From contig LCQK01000003.1 in assembly GCA_001004105.1 (NCBI GenBank), positions 1 to 46,804 on the forward strand: a DNA stretch of 46,804 nucleotides. Reading direction: 5' to 3'. The stretch comes from Candidatus Jorgensenbacteria bacterium GW2011_GWB1_50_10 (GTDB lineage Bacteria > Patescibacteriota > Minisyncoccia > UBA6257 > GWB1-50-10). The position numbers and the translations under genes are program-made. The notes under the pieces were generated by a model. The model was given only the letters and a program-made list of their open reading frames with translations. It had not been told where the DNA came from and did not search any database. Positions within the stretch are counted from its first letter, which is position 1. Every line of letters starts with the position of its first letter. This document shows, one piece after another, positions 1-9,331 of the stretch.

Positions 1-3000
1 CTTCTTTTTGCCAAATCCACGGACGGCGGCTCATCCTGGACAACATCCACAATTGATGCCGTAGCTGCCACGGGTGCCCATAGTTCTATTGCTGCCCCCA
101 CCGGCACCTCCACGATTTATGTGAGTTATTGTGGTCAAGGAGCTTGTTCTGGATTGGGCGGCATACTCAATTTCGCAAAATCAACAAACGGCGGCGTAAG
201 TTGGACTACATCCACAATCGATAGTGGGACTGGCCTTACCGGCTTCTACACCTCCATCACTGCCCCCTCCGGCACCTCCACGATTTATGTGAGTTATCAA
301 GACGGTGTACTGACCGATCTCCGCTTCGCCAAATCTACCTCCGGCGGGGAGCCGGCTTCCTTTGCCGCAGGTGAAGACACTCCAATTACGGGCTTGGACA
401 AAGATACCACCAAACGCCTCCGGCTTGAGGTTTCCAATGAGGGCACCGCCTCTCTTGCGGCCCAGTATCGGCTGGAGTACGCGACGGGAACGGGCGGTCC
501 CTGGACGCAGGTTGGACCCGCTGCCGATTGGGTGATGGCGGATTCAACATACTTGACCGACGCCGCTTCAACAACAAACGTTGCGGGCGGTCTTTTCGAC
601 GAAAACATCACCTTCCTGGCCGGCCAGGTGAAGGATACGGGAAGTGAGACTGCCTCAATTACGCTTGGCACAACTAATTTTACCGAACTTGAATACTCCA
701 TTGCCGCGACCTCAACCGCACCTGACGGGCAAACATACTATTTCAGGGTTACCAACGCGGGAGCGACAACAAACTTTGTTTATCAGGTTTACGCTTCAGC
801 GACGCTCGCGGCGACGGCGAATATCACCATTGCCGGCACCTGCAAGCAGTATGACCGAACCACGAATTGCAGTAACGGCCTGGCAGTCAAGGCCGCGTCA
901 GGAGGCACGCTTCTCGGGCAGAGCACGACGACCGCAAGCGGCGCTTGGACTATTTTTGATATTCCTAAACCGTCATCCGGGGCAGTCATTACCGCTTTTC
1001 TTGACGGGGTCGCGGCAAGCGGAAGAGGCGCTGCGGTCACCAAATACGACGGTTCAGGCAATATTAGCGGATTGGAGATTTACGAAAAACATCTTACTAT
1101 CGGCTCCACCGGCGATAATCCGACCGTCACCAACGCCGATTTGAGCTCGTATGACAATTCTTCCTCAACGGACGCCGACGTGTTTTTTGACGTGGATGCG
1201 GATAATAATTTAATTCTTGATGCAAACAGTAATTTCACCGACGAAGTTTTCCTGATTAAAAGCGGCAACAACACTTACCGGCCGGATTCCACGGGGGCGG
1301 GCAAGCGCATTTACACCCACCATTTCAGAAATAACGGCACGACAACGGCCGACGGCGTGATTTGGCGCGTGGGCGGCGACTGGTTTTCAAACGGCACCTA
1401 CACCCAAGGCACTTCCACGATTGAGATGGCCTCCTCCAGTGCCGTACTTGATACCGGCGGCACGCTCTATAACTTAACTGCCTCAAGCTCCGCTTCAATT
1501 ACTGCTTCTTCCAGCTTGACGGTTTCCAATATTTTGGATGCGGAGGGAACTTTGAATATCAACTCCGGTAAAACCGTAACCGCGCCCGGGACGATTACAT
1601 TAAACGGCACTATCTCCGGCGCCGGCACCTTAGTTATTCCCGACACTTCATCGGGCCCGGGCACAACCGGCACGCTTTCTTCAATTGTCCGCTACAGCGG
1701 CCCTACTGCCAATATTGCCTCAAGCACATTGGATGCTCGTACTTACGGTGGTTTGGTTGAGATATATGTCCCTGGAAGAACAGCTTATCTTTCAACCGGC
1801 AGCTATAATTTCAACGGTGGTTTGAATATCATCTCCGACGGCGCCGGGGCTTCTAGTTTAAATGCCGCCCAGTCCAATCCGACGGTGAATATTTCGGGTG
1901 CCGCCTTGGACTTTGCCGGCGCCGTACCTAGCGGGACGATTCTCTCCGGCACCGGCACTTGGAGCGCTTCCACTTCGGTTGACTTCACGGCCGGGACTTA
2001 TACCGCCGCAAGCGGCAATACATTTGTGTTAAACGGCAGCGGTCAGACACTCACAGCAAACAGCAATTCCTTTAGTAATTTGAATTTGACCCCGTCCGGC
2101 GGGACACTCACCTTAGCCGACAGCAACACCGTATCCGGCAACCTTTCTTTGGGCGGCGCCGGGACGGTTTCGGCCGGGGCGACCACTCTTACCATGACCG
2201 GCACCAGCGCCACGCTTACCGGCGGCGGCAAGACGCTTAATAATCTCACCGTGGATTCCGGCGGCACCGTCACATTGGATAATTCGGATTTGACCGTTGG
2301 TGGGACTTTGAACATCGCTGGCGGCACCCTTTCCCTTGCCTCCGGCCGGACGCTCACTCATTCAGGGAGCACGCTCACATTGGGCGGCACCATTTCCGGC
2401 ATCGGCAAGCTAATCTACCAATCAGGAACTGCTTTTCCTTCAGGCGGCACGATTTCCTCGGTTTTGCGGTTTGATTCCACGAACAACGACCAAACAATGG
2501 GAGCGAGAACTTACGGCGGCGCGGTGGAGCTTTATAACGGAGAGGGAACGAATCGCGCCGTCACCATGGCCGCTGGAGTGCAAACGCTCTCATCACATCT
2601 CACTCTTTTTGCCGCCGGCGGAGGCAACATAACGCTCGATGCCGCGACCAACAATCCGACGGTCGGCGTTACCGGCAACACGGCCTACAGCGGGGCGGGC
2701 GGCGGCAGTGAAATTGTGAGTGCTTCCTCAACTTGGACGAATTCCGGCGATCTCACCATTTCCGGCGGAACGTTTACCGCTCCATCAAGTACTTTGTCAA
2801 TTGGCGGCAATTACACGAACAACAACGGAACTTTCACCCACAATTCCGGCACGATTCTTTTGAACGGCTCCTCCCAACAAACCCTCGCCGGGACGCTCTC
2901 CGGCTCCTCCGCTTTCAATAAACTTCAGATTAACAATAACTCCGGCGGCGAGGCGACGCCGAGCGTAATAATCGGCGCGACGACCACCGCGACAACCTTT

Positions 3001-4515
3001 GTCGCGACCACCACTTCAAGCACCATTCGCTTCAACGCCTCCTCAACCTACACTTTCACCAACTTCACCATCAATGGTCAGAATACAACAAACAGAATCC
3101 TTCTCCGTTCTTCGGCGAGCCCCGCCAATTGGCTTTTGAACGTGGCGGAAGCTGGCAGCCAGTCCGTAAGCTATGTAGATGTCAAGGATTCCGACGCCTC
3201 GGGCGGCAACGAGGTTTCCGCCGGTGACGGCACGAGTGTCAATTCCGGCGGCAACAGCAACTGGGCCTTTACCGTGACCGCCCCGGGCGTCACCTCCACC
3301 GCCGCCGATGTCTTTGAAATTAACGCTGCCTCCACCACCATTGCCGATGTTACGGTGACCTCCGGCGGCGGCTCCCCCGGAGGCCGGATTACGGCGACCA
3401 ATAACATCCGGCTCCGTATTCCCGACAGCTTCCCGGCGGTTTTTGACAGCTCCACCACCACCATTACTTGTGTGGGCGGCGATGCCTGCGGGAAGATATC
3501 TCTCACCGGCGTCACTTACGAATCAAGCACCAAGATTGCGGTTATTGACGTCGTCACGAGTTTTGCAAACGGCGAGAATGTCGTTATTTCCGGATTGAGA
3601 TTCGCCAATTTCTCGGCCGTGAAGGCCTCCACCACCGTCCACCGCGCCCGCGTTGACGGGGCCGCGGACGCTAGCGATGACGCGACCGATTCCCAAGTGA
3701 AAGCCATTAAAGGCAAGCTCGTTGAAGAGGACCATGGCCAGAGTCAGCTCGCGGACAATAAATTTGACATTGAAGGCGGTTCCATTACCAACACCGAATT
3801 GTTCCGCTACCGGCTTACCCCAACCGGCGAGAATATGAATATGGCGACGACAACCATCAGTTTATCCGCCGTCGGTTTCGATTCGGGGAACATCACGAGC
3901 GCCGCGCTCTTTAATGACACAAACGGCGACGGCGATGTGGACGGCGGCGAGCCCCAGCTCGGCAATAACTGCTCGGCCACAATTAGCGGCGAGGGCGGCA
4001 CGATTACCTGCGGCGGCACCTCCACCGTAACCGGGGCCACGAACGTGATTTTGCGAGCGAGCATTTCTTCCATTGACGAAGGAGACAGCTTAACTTTCTC
4101 TTTAGCGCCGGCTGACGTTGTCGGGGTGAAAGGCGCGACAACAGTAGAAAACATCACCGTTAGCGGTTCTTCCAACAGCAAGAACCACGGCAAACCAGTC
4201 AAGCTTCGCGGCGGCGGCAGCGCTTTCGGCGGCGCGCCGCCGGAAGTCGGTTCTCAAGGCGGCGGCACCCCCGGAGGCGGCGACAGCGGCGCTCCGGGCG
4301 GCGGCGACCAAGGCGGCGGCGACCAAGGCGGCGGCGGGGGCGGCGCGCCACTCCTCTTCTGCAACCTCTTCCCCGGCAATCCTTTCTGCAAGCCGTTTGA
4401 GATTAAAAAGGAAGAAGCCGATGTCAGTCATAACGCTTCGGGATTTTTCAGCGACCTTCAAGAACGGCTAAATACTCTTGAGGATCAACTGAAAACCTTC
4501 TTTAGAAGGCCGTAA
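1..4515 (+). CDS. Large secreted surface protein with sialidase-like and adhesin-like repeats (5' partial)
   Basis: The frame is open from base 1, so the gene is cut by the left edge and the ORF-track start at GTG 121 is internal. The visible 1504 codons begin with BNR/sialidase-like units (FAKSTNGGVSWTT twice, each followed by a GTSTIYVSY strand). Next comes a Thr/Ser-rich region resembling passenger repeats of filamentous adhesins (GGTLNIAGGTLSLASG-type strands), then a module shared with the next gene (DNKFDI...GENM...NSKNHGKPV). The end is a Gly-rich linker and a short charged coiled-coil tail. It is probably a cell-surface or secreted adhesin, but no catalytic residues are recognisable. 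It ends 1 nt before the paralogous downstream gene, so the two are likely cotranscribed. Function is inferred from repeat style only. Confidence 0.8.
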   Translation, partial: LLFAKSTDGGSSWTTSTIDAVAATGAHSSIAAPTGTSTIYVSYCGQGACSGLGGILNFAKSTNGGVSWTTSTIDSGTGLTGFYTSITAPSGTSTIYVSYQDGVLTDLRFAKSTSGGEPASFAAGEDTPITGLDKDTTKRLRLEVSNEGTASLAAQYRLEYATGTGGPWTQVGPAADWVMADSTYLTDAASTTNVAGGLFDENITFLAGQVKDTGSETASITLGTTNFTELEYSIAATSTAPDGQTYYFRVTNAGATTNFVYQVYASATLAATANITIAGTCKQYDRTTNCSNGLAVKAASGGTLLGQSTTTASGAWTIFDIPKPSSGAVITAFLDGVAASGRGAAVTKYDGSGNISGLEIYEKHLTIGSTGDNPTVTNADLSSYDNSSSTDADVFFDVDADNNLILDANSNFTDEVFLIKSGNNTYRPDSTGAGKRIYTHHFRNNGTTTADGVIWRVGGDWFSNGTYTQGTSTIEMASSSAVLDTGGTLYNLTASSSASITASSSLTVSNILDAEGTLNINSGKTVTAPGTITLNGTISGAGTLVIPDTSSGPGTTGTLSSIVRYSGPTANIASSTLDARTYGGLVEIYVPGRTAYLSTGSYNFNGGLNIISDGAGASSLNAAQSNPTVNISGAALDFAGAVPSGTILSGTGTWSASTSVDFTAGTYTAASGNTFVLNGSGQTLTANSNSFSNLNLTPSGGTLTLADSNTVSGNLSLGGAGTVSAGATTLTMTGTSATLTGGGKTLNNLTVDSGGTVTLDNSDLTVGGTLNIAGGTLSLASGRTLTHSGSTLTLGGTISGIGKLIYQSGTAFPSGGTISSVLRFDSTNNDQTMGARTYGGAVELYNGEGTNRAVTMAAGVQTLSSHLTLFAAGGGNITLDAATNNPTVGVTGNTAYSGAGGGSEIVSASSTWTNSGDLTISGGTFTAPSSTLSIGGNYTNNNGTFTHNSGTILLNGSSQQTLAGTLSGSSAFNKLQINNNSGGEATPSVIIGATTTATTFVATTTSSTIRFNASSTYTFTNFTINGQNTTNRILLRSSASPANWLLNVAEAGSQSVSYVDVKDSDASGGNEVSAGDGTSVNSGGNSNWAFTVTAPGVTSTAADVFEINAASTTIADVTVTSGGGSPGGRITATNNIRLRIPDSFPAVFDSSTTTITCVGGDACGKISLTGVTYESSTKIAVIDVVTSFANGENVVISGLRFANFSAVKASTTVHRARVDGAADASDDATDSQVKAIKGKLVEEDHGQSQLADNKFDIEGGSITNTELFRYRLTPTGENMNMATTTISLSAVGFDSGNITSAALFNDTNGDGDVDGGEPQLGNNCSATISGEGGTITCGGTSTVTGATNVILRASISSIDEGDSLTFSLAPADVVGVKGATTVENITVSGSSNSKNHGKPVKLRGGGSAFGGAPPEVGSQGGGTPGGGDSGAPGGGDQGGGDQGGGGGGAPLLFCNLFPGNPFCKPFEIKKEEADVSHNASGFFSDLQERLNTLEDQLKTFFRRP

Positions 4516-4516
4516 A

Positions 4517-7500
4517 ATGAGCGTTTCGAAAAAAACTTTAATTTTTGGATTTGTTTCTGCTTTTATTTTTACCGGCGGGTTTTTGTTGGGGGTGCCGGAA
4601 GCACAGGCGGTGCAAGGAGGAAATCAACTCTCTTCTATTGTTACTCTTACCGGCACCACGGGGACAGGCGCCTCAACGGCGGTTAATTTCTCGGGCGGGA
4701 CCGCTCTTAACAAAATGTTCCATTTTTGTTCGTTTCAGTACAACACAGCCGATTCGCTCCATGACCAGGTTTTCCGCTCAACCGCCCTTACTGCGACAGG
4801 TACCCTGACGATTTCCGCAGGTCAGACGGCTGGCAGCAACCAGAATTTGAACTACAACTGCAAAATCCTTATTTTTACCGCCGCCTCCGATCTTGTTGTA
4901 AATCGGTATTTAGCTCCAACCACGGCGGCGAGGCCTACGGCCGTCAACGTTACTATCACCGCCGTCTCAACGACAAGCCAAGCTTTTATCATCCCTCACG
5001 GCGAAACAGACCCGACAGACACAACTATTGGCAACGAAGAAGAATGGGAATATCAACTAACCAGCGCTACCAACGTTGCTATTTACGTTGATTCGGCCAA
5101 CAACTCTTCGCACCCCGGAGCCCGCTTTGAGGTTGTGGATTGGAACAACTCTGATATTAGAGTCCAGCACATTAATAACCTCGCTATGACTACCACCGAG
5201 ACGACTGACACCTCGACAATCCCCGTGCCGGTTAATCTTTCCAAAACTTGGCTGATGCTTACGGGGAGCACAGAGGCGGGAGCCAGCTCCGAGGTGACTG
5301 GCCGGATGAACGTCAGAGCTGATTTGCAAAATGCCTCCACGGTGAGGTTGCAGCGAGGCACGTCCACCATTGCCTTTGAATGGAGCGCTCAAGTGATTGA
5401 AGACGTCTCAAGTTACGGACTTTGGAATGTGCAGAGCGGCAACATTGGTATGACCACCGGCCAAACCGCAAACACTTTGACTATTTCTGGAGTTGATGCG
5501 AGCACGACGCTGGTTTTTTGCACCGCTGTCGCGGCTTTTTCGTGTTCTGGCCAAAGCGCGGACACAACAGCGGGCAATCACGATACTGTTGATACCATCG
5601 TCGCGCTCACCAACAGCACGACCATTACCGCAACAAGGGGGGTGACGGATTCCCGGGCGCTTGACGTATTTGTCCAGGCAATTGAGTTTTTGCCGGCTTT
5701 TACCCAATCCGGCTACCGCTGGTTTCGGAACACCGATAGCCCCGATTTGGCTTCGGCCGTTTCCAATCCGGGCACTTCAACCGATGCGATTTTCGGCATG
5801 GGCTTGGATAAGGGTGATGAAATTTTGTATCTTGCCGGTGACACTGCCACAGCCACAAGCGGTGATGCCTGGCGGATAGAGCGGAGAAACGCTAAAACTG
5901 GTTTTCTCACCTACGCGGTAACCTCTGACCCGAGTTCCGGCAACGACGGGCCGCGCGATTTGGGTTTCCAGAATAGCGAGAACAGGATTTATATTGTGGG
6001 TTTTGACAGCGCCCCCGGCAACCGCGAGTGGCGGATTGAAAAGAGAAAAGCTCGGACTGGCGAGCTTGTTTACGCCGTCGTGAACGATCCTTCAAGTGGC
6101 GCTGACCAGGCCAATGCCCTCGCTATAGATTCAACAAGCAGCTTCATGTATGTGGTTGGCACTGATTCAACTTCGGGCGACGAGGGCTGGCGGATTGAGA
6201 AGAGAAATTTGAGCGATGGGTCGCTTGTTTATGCCGTAAGTTCCAATTTCAGCACCTCTTCCGACGTAGCCGAAGATATTTCTATTGATAGAGACGGCGG
6301 TCATATGTATGTGGTGGGAACCGAATACGTAAGCAGCACCGACGCCCAGTGGCGGATTGAAAAAAGGAATCTTTCGGATGGCTCGCTCGTTTTTGCGACG
6401 ACGACTAATCCCTCGAGCGCCGTGGATACTCCCGAACGCATTGTTCTTGCTTCAAGTTCAATGTTTATTGTTGGTCGCGATAGGGTAGTGGATAACGGCG
6501 AGTGGCGGATTGAGCGGCGGAGCACCTCAACCGGCGCTCTGCTTTACGCGATCACTTCCAACCCCTCCGGCGGCGTGGATGAAGCAGTGGATATAGAAGT
6601 TCATGACAATAAAGACGTGATGTACGTGATTGGCGAAGAAAGCAACGCTTGGCGGATTGAAAAACGGAGTTTGGGCGACGGCGCCTTCGTCACCGCTTTT
6701 GGCACGAACGGCGCGGTCACAAGCGACCCATCAGGCGGCGCCGACGTGCCCAATGTGGTTGCCTTGGACAGGCAAGACGACAGGTTGTATGTTGCCGGCC
6801 GGGATAATATCCCGGGGGAGGGCGAGTGGCGGGTTGAAAGATATAACACCAATAACGGCAACACTAACTGGGGCAATGCCTTGGCTGCCTTGAATACTTC
6901 TTCCACTTTTCCGGCTCGGCGAGACGCTGTCCGGCTCCGAGCGCTTGTCCATGTCGCTGTCTCAAAGCTCGCCACAAGTAGTCAGTCATTTAAACTCCAG
7001 TCAGCCGTTAGTTCGGGTGTCTGCGACACGGGTTTTTCCGGTGAAACCTATGCCGATGTTGCGACTTCAACCGGCGACATCCGCTTTATGTCCAACCCCG
7101 GGGTGTCGGGCGACTCGGCGGCTTTGCCTAATTTTCGGGATCCGACCCATTCCGGGGACAATATTGTTGAACAAACCTATGTTGACAGCGGCACTTTTTC
7201 AAACACCACCACGATTCCGGTAGGAGAGGACGGTCTCTGGGATTTCGTCATTCAGAATTTTTCCGCCCCAGCCGGCACTACCTACTGTTTCCGGATTGTG
7301 AAATCCGACGGTTCGCTCCTCTCCACCTATTCGCAGATTCCGGAGGTTACAACAAGCGCGAGTTTGACTTCCGCCGCCAACCAAGTTTTTGAATTCGGTC
7401 AGGCAACGACCACGGCGGAAACTATAACGATTACGGCTTCGGCTGGTGCCGGCGGCGCGATTGCCACCTCGACCGACATCCGCATAAAAATTGACGGCGC

Positions 7501-8416
7501 TGATGCCAAAATAGCTTGGGACACCACCAAAACGAATCCTACTTTGGGAGGCAGCGCTTCGGGCAAGGTTTCGGGGACAGTTTCTTATCCTGACACCCAA
7601 ACTCTCTTGATAGACGTGACTTCGGATTTTGCGGTCGGCGAAACGCTTAACGTTTCCAACCTGGCTTTTGCGCAGTTTTCCGACGTAAACGCTGCTTCTC
7701 CTGTTCTTAGATTATTTGTGGACGGCGCCTCTGACGCCGATGACGATGACACGAACGACAAGACCATCGCCGTCAAGGGCAAGATTACGGAGAAAGAACA
7801 CTCCGGCGGCGTTGTCGCTGACAACAAATTTGATATTTCCGCTTCAAGCGTTTCCGGAGAGGAGCTTTTCGGATTTAAATTGGAGCCGGAAGGCGAAAAC
7901 ATGGATTTCGGTACCACCACTCTCGATTTGACTTTGAGCGGTTTTGCAGCCGGGAATATCACGAACGCCAAACTTTATCTTGATTTGAACAGCAATAATG
8001 TCGTTGACGGCGGCGATACCCAACTCGGTTCAAACGGCACGGTTTTAGTTTCGGGCGGCGCGGGTTCCATAACTTTTTCCAATACCGCCTCGGTCACGAC
8101 CACTCGGGACATAATCCTCGCCGCCGACGTTACAAGCATTGACGAAGGCGATTATATAACTTTTAGTTTGCCGGCAAGCAAGATTGTGATGAAAGGGGCG
8201 GTGAGCAAAGAATTTACAAATGCCAAAGGCGCGGCCTCAAATAAAAATCACGGCAAACCCGTAGGGGGGAGAGGCGGCGGCGGTGGTTTTGGCGGCGGAG
8301 CGCCGGGAGGCGGCTCTCAAGGCGGCGGCGGCGCCGGCGGCGGCGGTGAAGCGCCTCCTCCCGGTGACGGGGCCGGCGGCGGCGGAGCGGGTGGTGGTGA
8401 CGGCGGTGCACCTTAA
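4517..8416 (+). CDS. Secreted surface protein with seven WRIE-type repeats (beta-propeller-like)
   Basis: The 1299-aa product has a clear signal peptide ending near GVPEAQA. The middle (about residues 400-790) has seven repeats built around WRIEKRxxxxGxLxYAxxxDPS, the last variant being WRVERYN. Seven such repeats fit a seven-bladed beta-propeller, although that fold is inferred. The C-terminal third (about residues 960-1250) is paralogous to the same region of the upstream gene (ADNKFDI, GENMDFGTTT, NKNHGKPV) and ends in a long Gly-rich tail. The start ATG lies 1 nt after the previous stop, so the pair forms a transcription unit. It is likely a cell-surface or adhesive protein. No enzymatic motif was seen. 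The Gly-rich end may be a flexible spacer or attachment segment. Confidence 0.85.
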   Translation: MSVSKKTLIFGFVSAFIFTGGFLLGVPEAQAVQGGNQLSSIVTLTGTTGTGASTAVNFSGGTALNKMFHFCSFQYNTADSLHDQVFRSTALTATGTLTISAGQTAGSNQNLNYNCKILIFTAASDLVVNRYLAPTTAARPTAVNVTITAVSTTSQAFIIPHGETDPTDTTIGNEEEWEYQLTSATNVAIYVDSANNSSHPGARFEVVDWNNSDIRVQHINNLAMTTTETTDTSTIPVPVNLSKTWLMLTGSTEAGASSEVTGRMNVRADLQNASTVRLQRGTSTIAFEWSAQVIEDVSSYGLWNVQSGNIGMTTGQTANTLTISGVDASTTLVFCTAVAAFSCSGQSADTTAGNHDTVDTIVALTNSTTITATRGVTDSRALDVFVQAIEFLPAFTQSGYRWFRNTDSPDLASAVSNPGTSTDAIFGMGLDKGDEILYLAGDTATATSGDAWRIERRNAKTGFLTYAVTSDPSSGNDGPRDLGFQNSENRIYIVGFDSAPGNREWRIEKRKARTGELVYAVVNDPSSGADQANALAIDSTSSFMYVVGTDSTSGDEGWRIEKRNLSDGSLVYAVSSNFSTSSDVAEDISIDRDGGHMYVVGTEYVSSTDAQWRIEKRNLSDGSLVFATTTNPSSAVDTPERIVLASSSMFIVGRDRVVDNGEWRIERRSTSTGALLYAITSNPSGGVDEAVDIEVHDNKDVMYVIGEESNAWRIEKRSLGDGAFVTAFGTNGAVTSDPSGGADVPNVVALDRQDDRLYVAGRDNIPGEGEWRVERYNTNNGNTNWGNALAALNTSSTFPARRDAVRLRALVHVAVSKLATSSQSFKLQSAVSSGVCDTGFSGETYADVATSTGDIRFMSNPGVSGDSAALPNFRDPTHSGDNIVEQTYVDSGTFSNTTTIPVGEDGLWDFVIQNFSAPAGTTYCFRIVKSDGSLLSTYSQIPEVTTSASLTSAANQVFEFGQATTTAETITITASAGAGGAIATSTDIRIKIDGADAKIAWDTTKTNPTLGGSASGKVSGTVSYPDTQTLLIDVTSDFAVGETLNVSNLAFAQFSDVNAASPVLRLFVDGASDADDDDTNDKTIAVKGKITEKEHSGGVVADNKFDISASSVSGEELFGFKLEPEGENMDFGTTTLDLTLSGFAAGNITNAKLYLDLNSNNVVDGGDTQLGSNGTVLVSGGAGSITFSNTASVTTTRDIILAADVTSIDEGDYITFSLPASKIVMKGAVSKEFTNAKGAASNKNHGKPVGGRGGGGGFGGGAPGGGSQGGGGAGGGGEAPPPGDGAGGGGAGGGDGGAP

Positions 8417-8422
8417 ATATGT

Positions 8423-8428
8423 TATAAT
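8423..8428 (+). promoter_or_regulatory. Extended -10 promoter, leaderless start
   Basis: TGTTATAAT (extended -10) ends 6 nt before the ATG at 8435. A transcript starting the usual 6-8 nt downstream would begin at or next to the start codon, so this mRNA is probably leaderless. No good -35 or Shine-Dalgarno is visible. Confidence 0.6.
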
Positions 8429-8434
8429 TTAGGT

Positions 8435-8839
8435 ATGATTAACAAAATTTTAACAGTCGTTTTGGCGGTCGTAGTGCTCGTGGTCGTTGTTTATTATCTG
8501 AATTTGCTGCCAGTATCGGTTTTGGCTTGGTTCCACACCGACTATCAGGCGGTATTTTTGACGAACGGTCAGGTTTATTTCGGCAAGCTTTATAAAGAAG
8601 GCAGCCGGTATCCGATTTTGCAGGAAGTTTATTACCTTCAGGTGACCCAAGCGCCCCAGCCGATTCGGGAAGGGGAGACCCAGCCGCAGAACATCAATCT
8701 GGTGAAATTGGGCGGCGAACTGCACGGGCCGCAGGATGAGATGCGCGTGAGCCGTGACCAGATTCTCTTTATTGAGGATTTGAAGGCAGACTCTCGAGTT
8801 ATGCAGGCGATTGAGCAATTCAAGAGCACAAACCAGTAA
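8435..8839 (+). CDS. Small membrane-anchored protein, paralog of the gene at 28926
   Basis: The 134-aa product has one N-terminal transmembrane segment (about residues 4-33, Val/Leu rich) and a soluble extracytoplasmic domain with the motifs YQAVFLTNGQVYFGKL and LHGPQDEM. The gene at 28926 encodes the same architecture (YYAVFMRTGDLYFGQL, WGPQDWL), so this is a two-member family within the window. I do not recognise a characterised function. The paired aromatic strand (YAVFxxxGxxYFG) suggests a small beta-domain. Its own leaderless promoter separates it from the large surface genes upstream. Confidence 0.75.
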   Translation: MINKILTVVLAVVVLVVVVYYLNLLPVSVLAWFHTDYQAVFLTNGQVYFGKLYKEGSRYPILQEVYYLQVTQAPQPIREGETQPQNINLVKLGGELHGPQDEMRVSRDQILFIEDLKADSRVMQAIEQFKSTNQ

Positions 8840-8845
8840 TGGCTG

Positions 8846-9331
8846 ATGAAATTGGTATTAATATGTCTTATTGGTCTTATAGGACTTATTGGTCTTAGCG
8901 CCCACGCCACTGATTTTTCCTCCAATAATTTTACGGTCAAAGACCCGGTCATTAAACCGGGAGCCGGTTTTGCAACCTCAACAAGTTTTCAGCTCTGGAG
9001 TTCGCTCGGCCAGGAAGCGATAGGTTTGAGCGATGCCACGTCTTTTGTTTTGAAATCGGGCTTTCTTTATTTTCCGGCGCCCGCGGCAGGCGTCGCGACG
9101 CCGACCGGTCCGATTGAAAGGATAGGAGGCGGTTTGCCGATTTTCTATCTGCCTCCGATTGTTGCCGAGGGCTGCGATTTTTCCGGTGACGGCCGCTGCG
9201 ATATCATCGATTTCAGCATCCTTCTTTATTATCTTGACCAAACCGGCCCCACTATCGCGCCTTATGATTTGAATAATGACGGCAAACTGGACATCGTGGA
9301 TATTTCTATTCTGCTTTTTTACTGGGTATAG
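8846..9331 (+). CDS. Secreted dockerin-domain protein
   Basis: The 161-aa product has a signal peptide made of LIG repeats (residues 1-22). An N-terminal region (about 25-75, NFTVKDPVIKPGAGF and SGFLYFPAP) is of a kind I associate with CPR secreted proteins. The C-terminal dockerin (about 110-161) has two calcium-binding-loop repeats, FSGDGRCDIIDFSILLYYL and LNNDGKLDIVDISILLFYW, which match the dockerin duplicated F-hand pattern. Dockerins bind cohesins, and the next two non-mobile genes (9625, 10542) carry cohesin-like domains, so these products may dock on the cell surface. The stop codon lies at the left edge of an inserted GIY-YIG cassette. Removing the cassette restores an overlapping GTATGA stop/start with the 9625 gene. 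Confidence 0.8.
   Translation: MKLVLICLIGLIGLIGLSAHATDFSSNNFTVKDPVIKPGAGFATSTSFQLWSSLGQEAIGLSDATSFVLKSGFLYFPAPAAGVATPTGPIERIGGGLPIFYLPPIVAEGCDFSGDGRCDIIDFSILLYYLDQTGPTIAPYDLNNDGKLDIVDISILLFYWV

Noticed and set aside
644-1144. 166-aa ORF and many other ORF-track lines within the surface genes
   Set aside because: They are alternate-frame shadows of long repeat-rich coding regions, with no domains or start signals.
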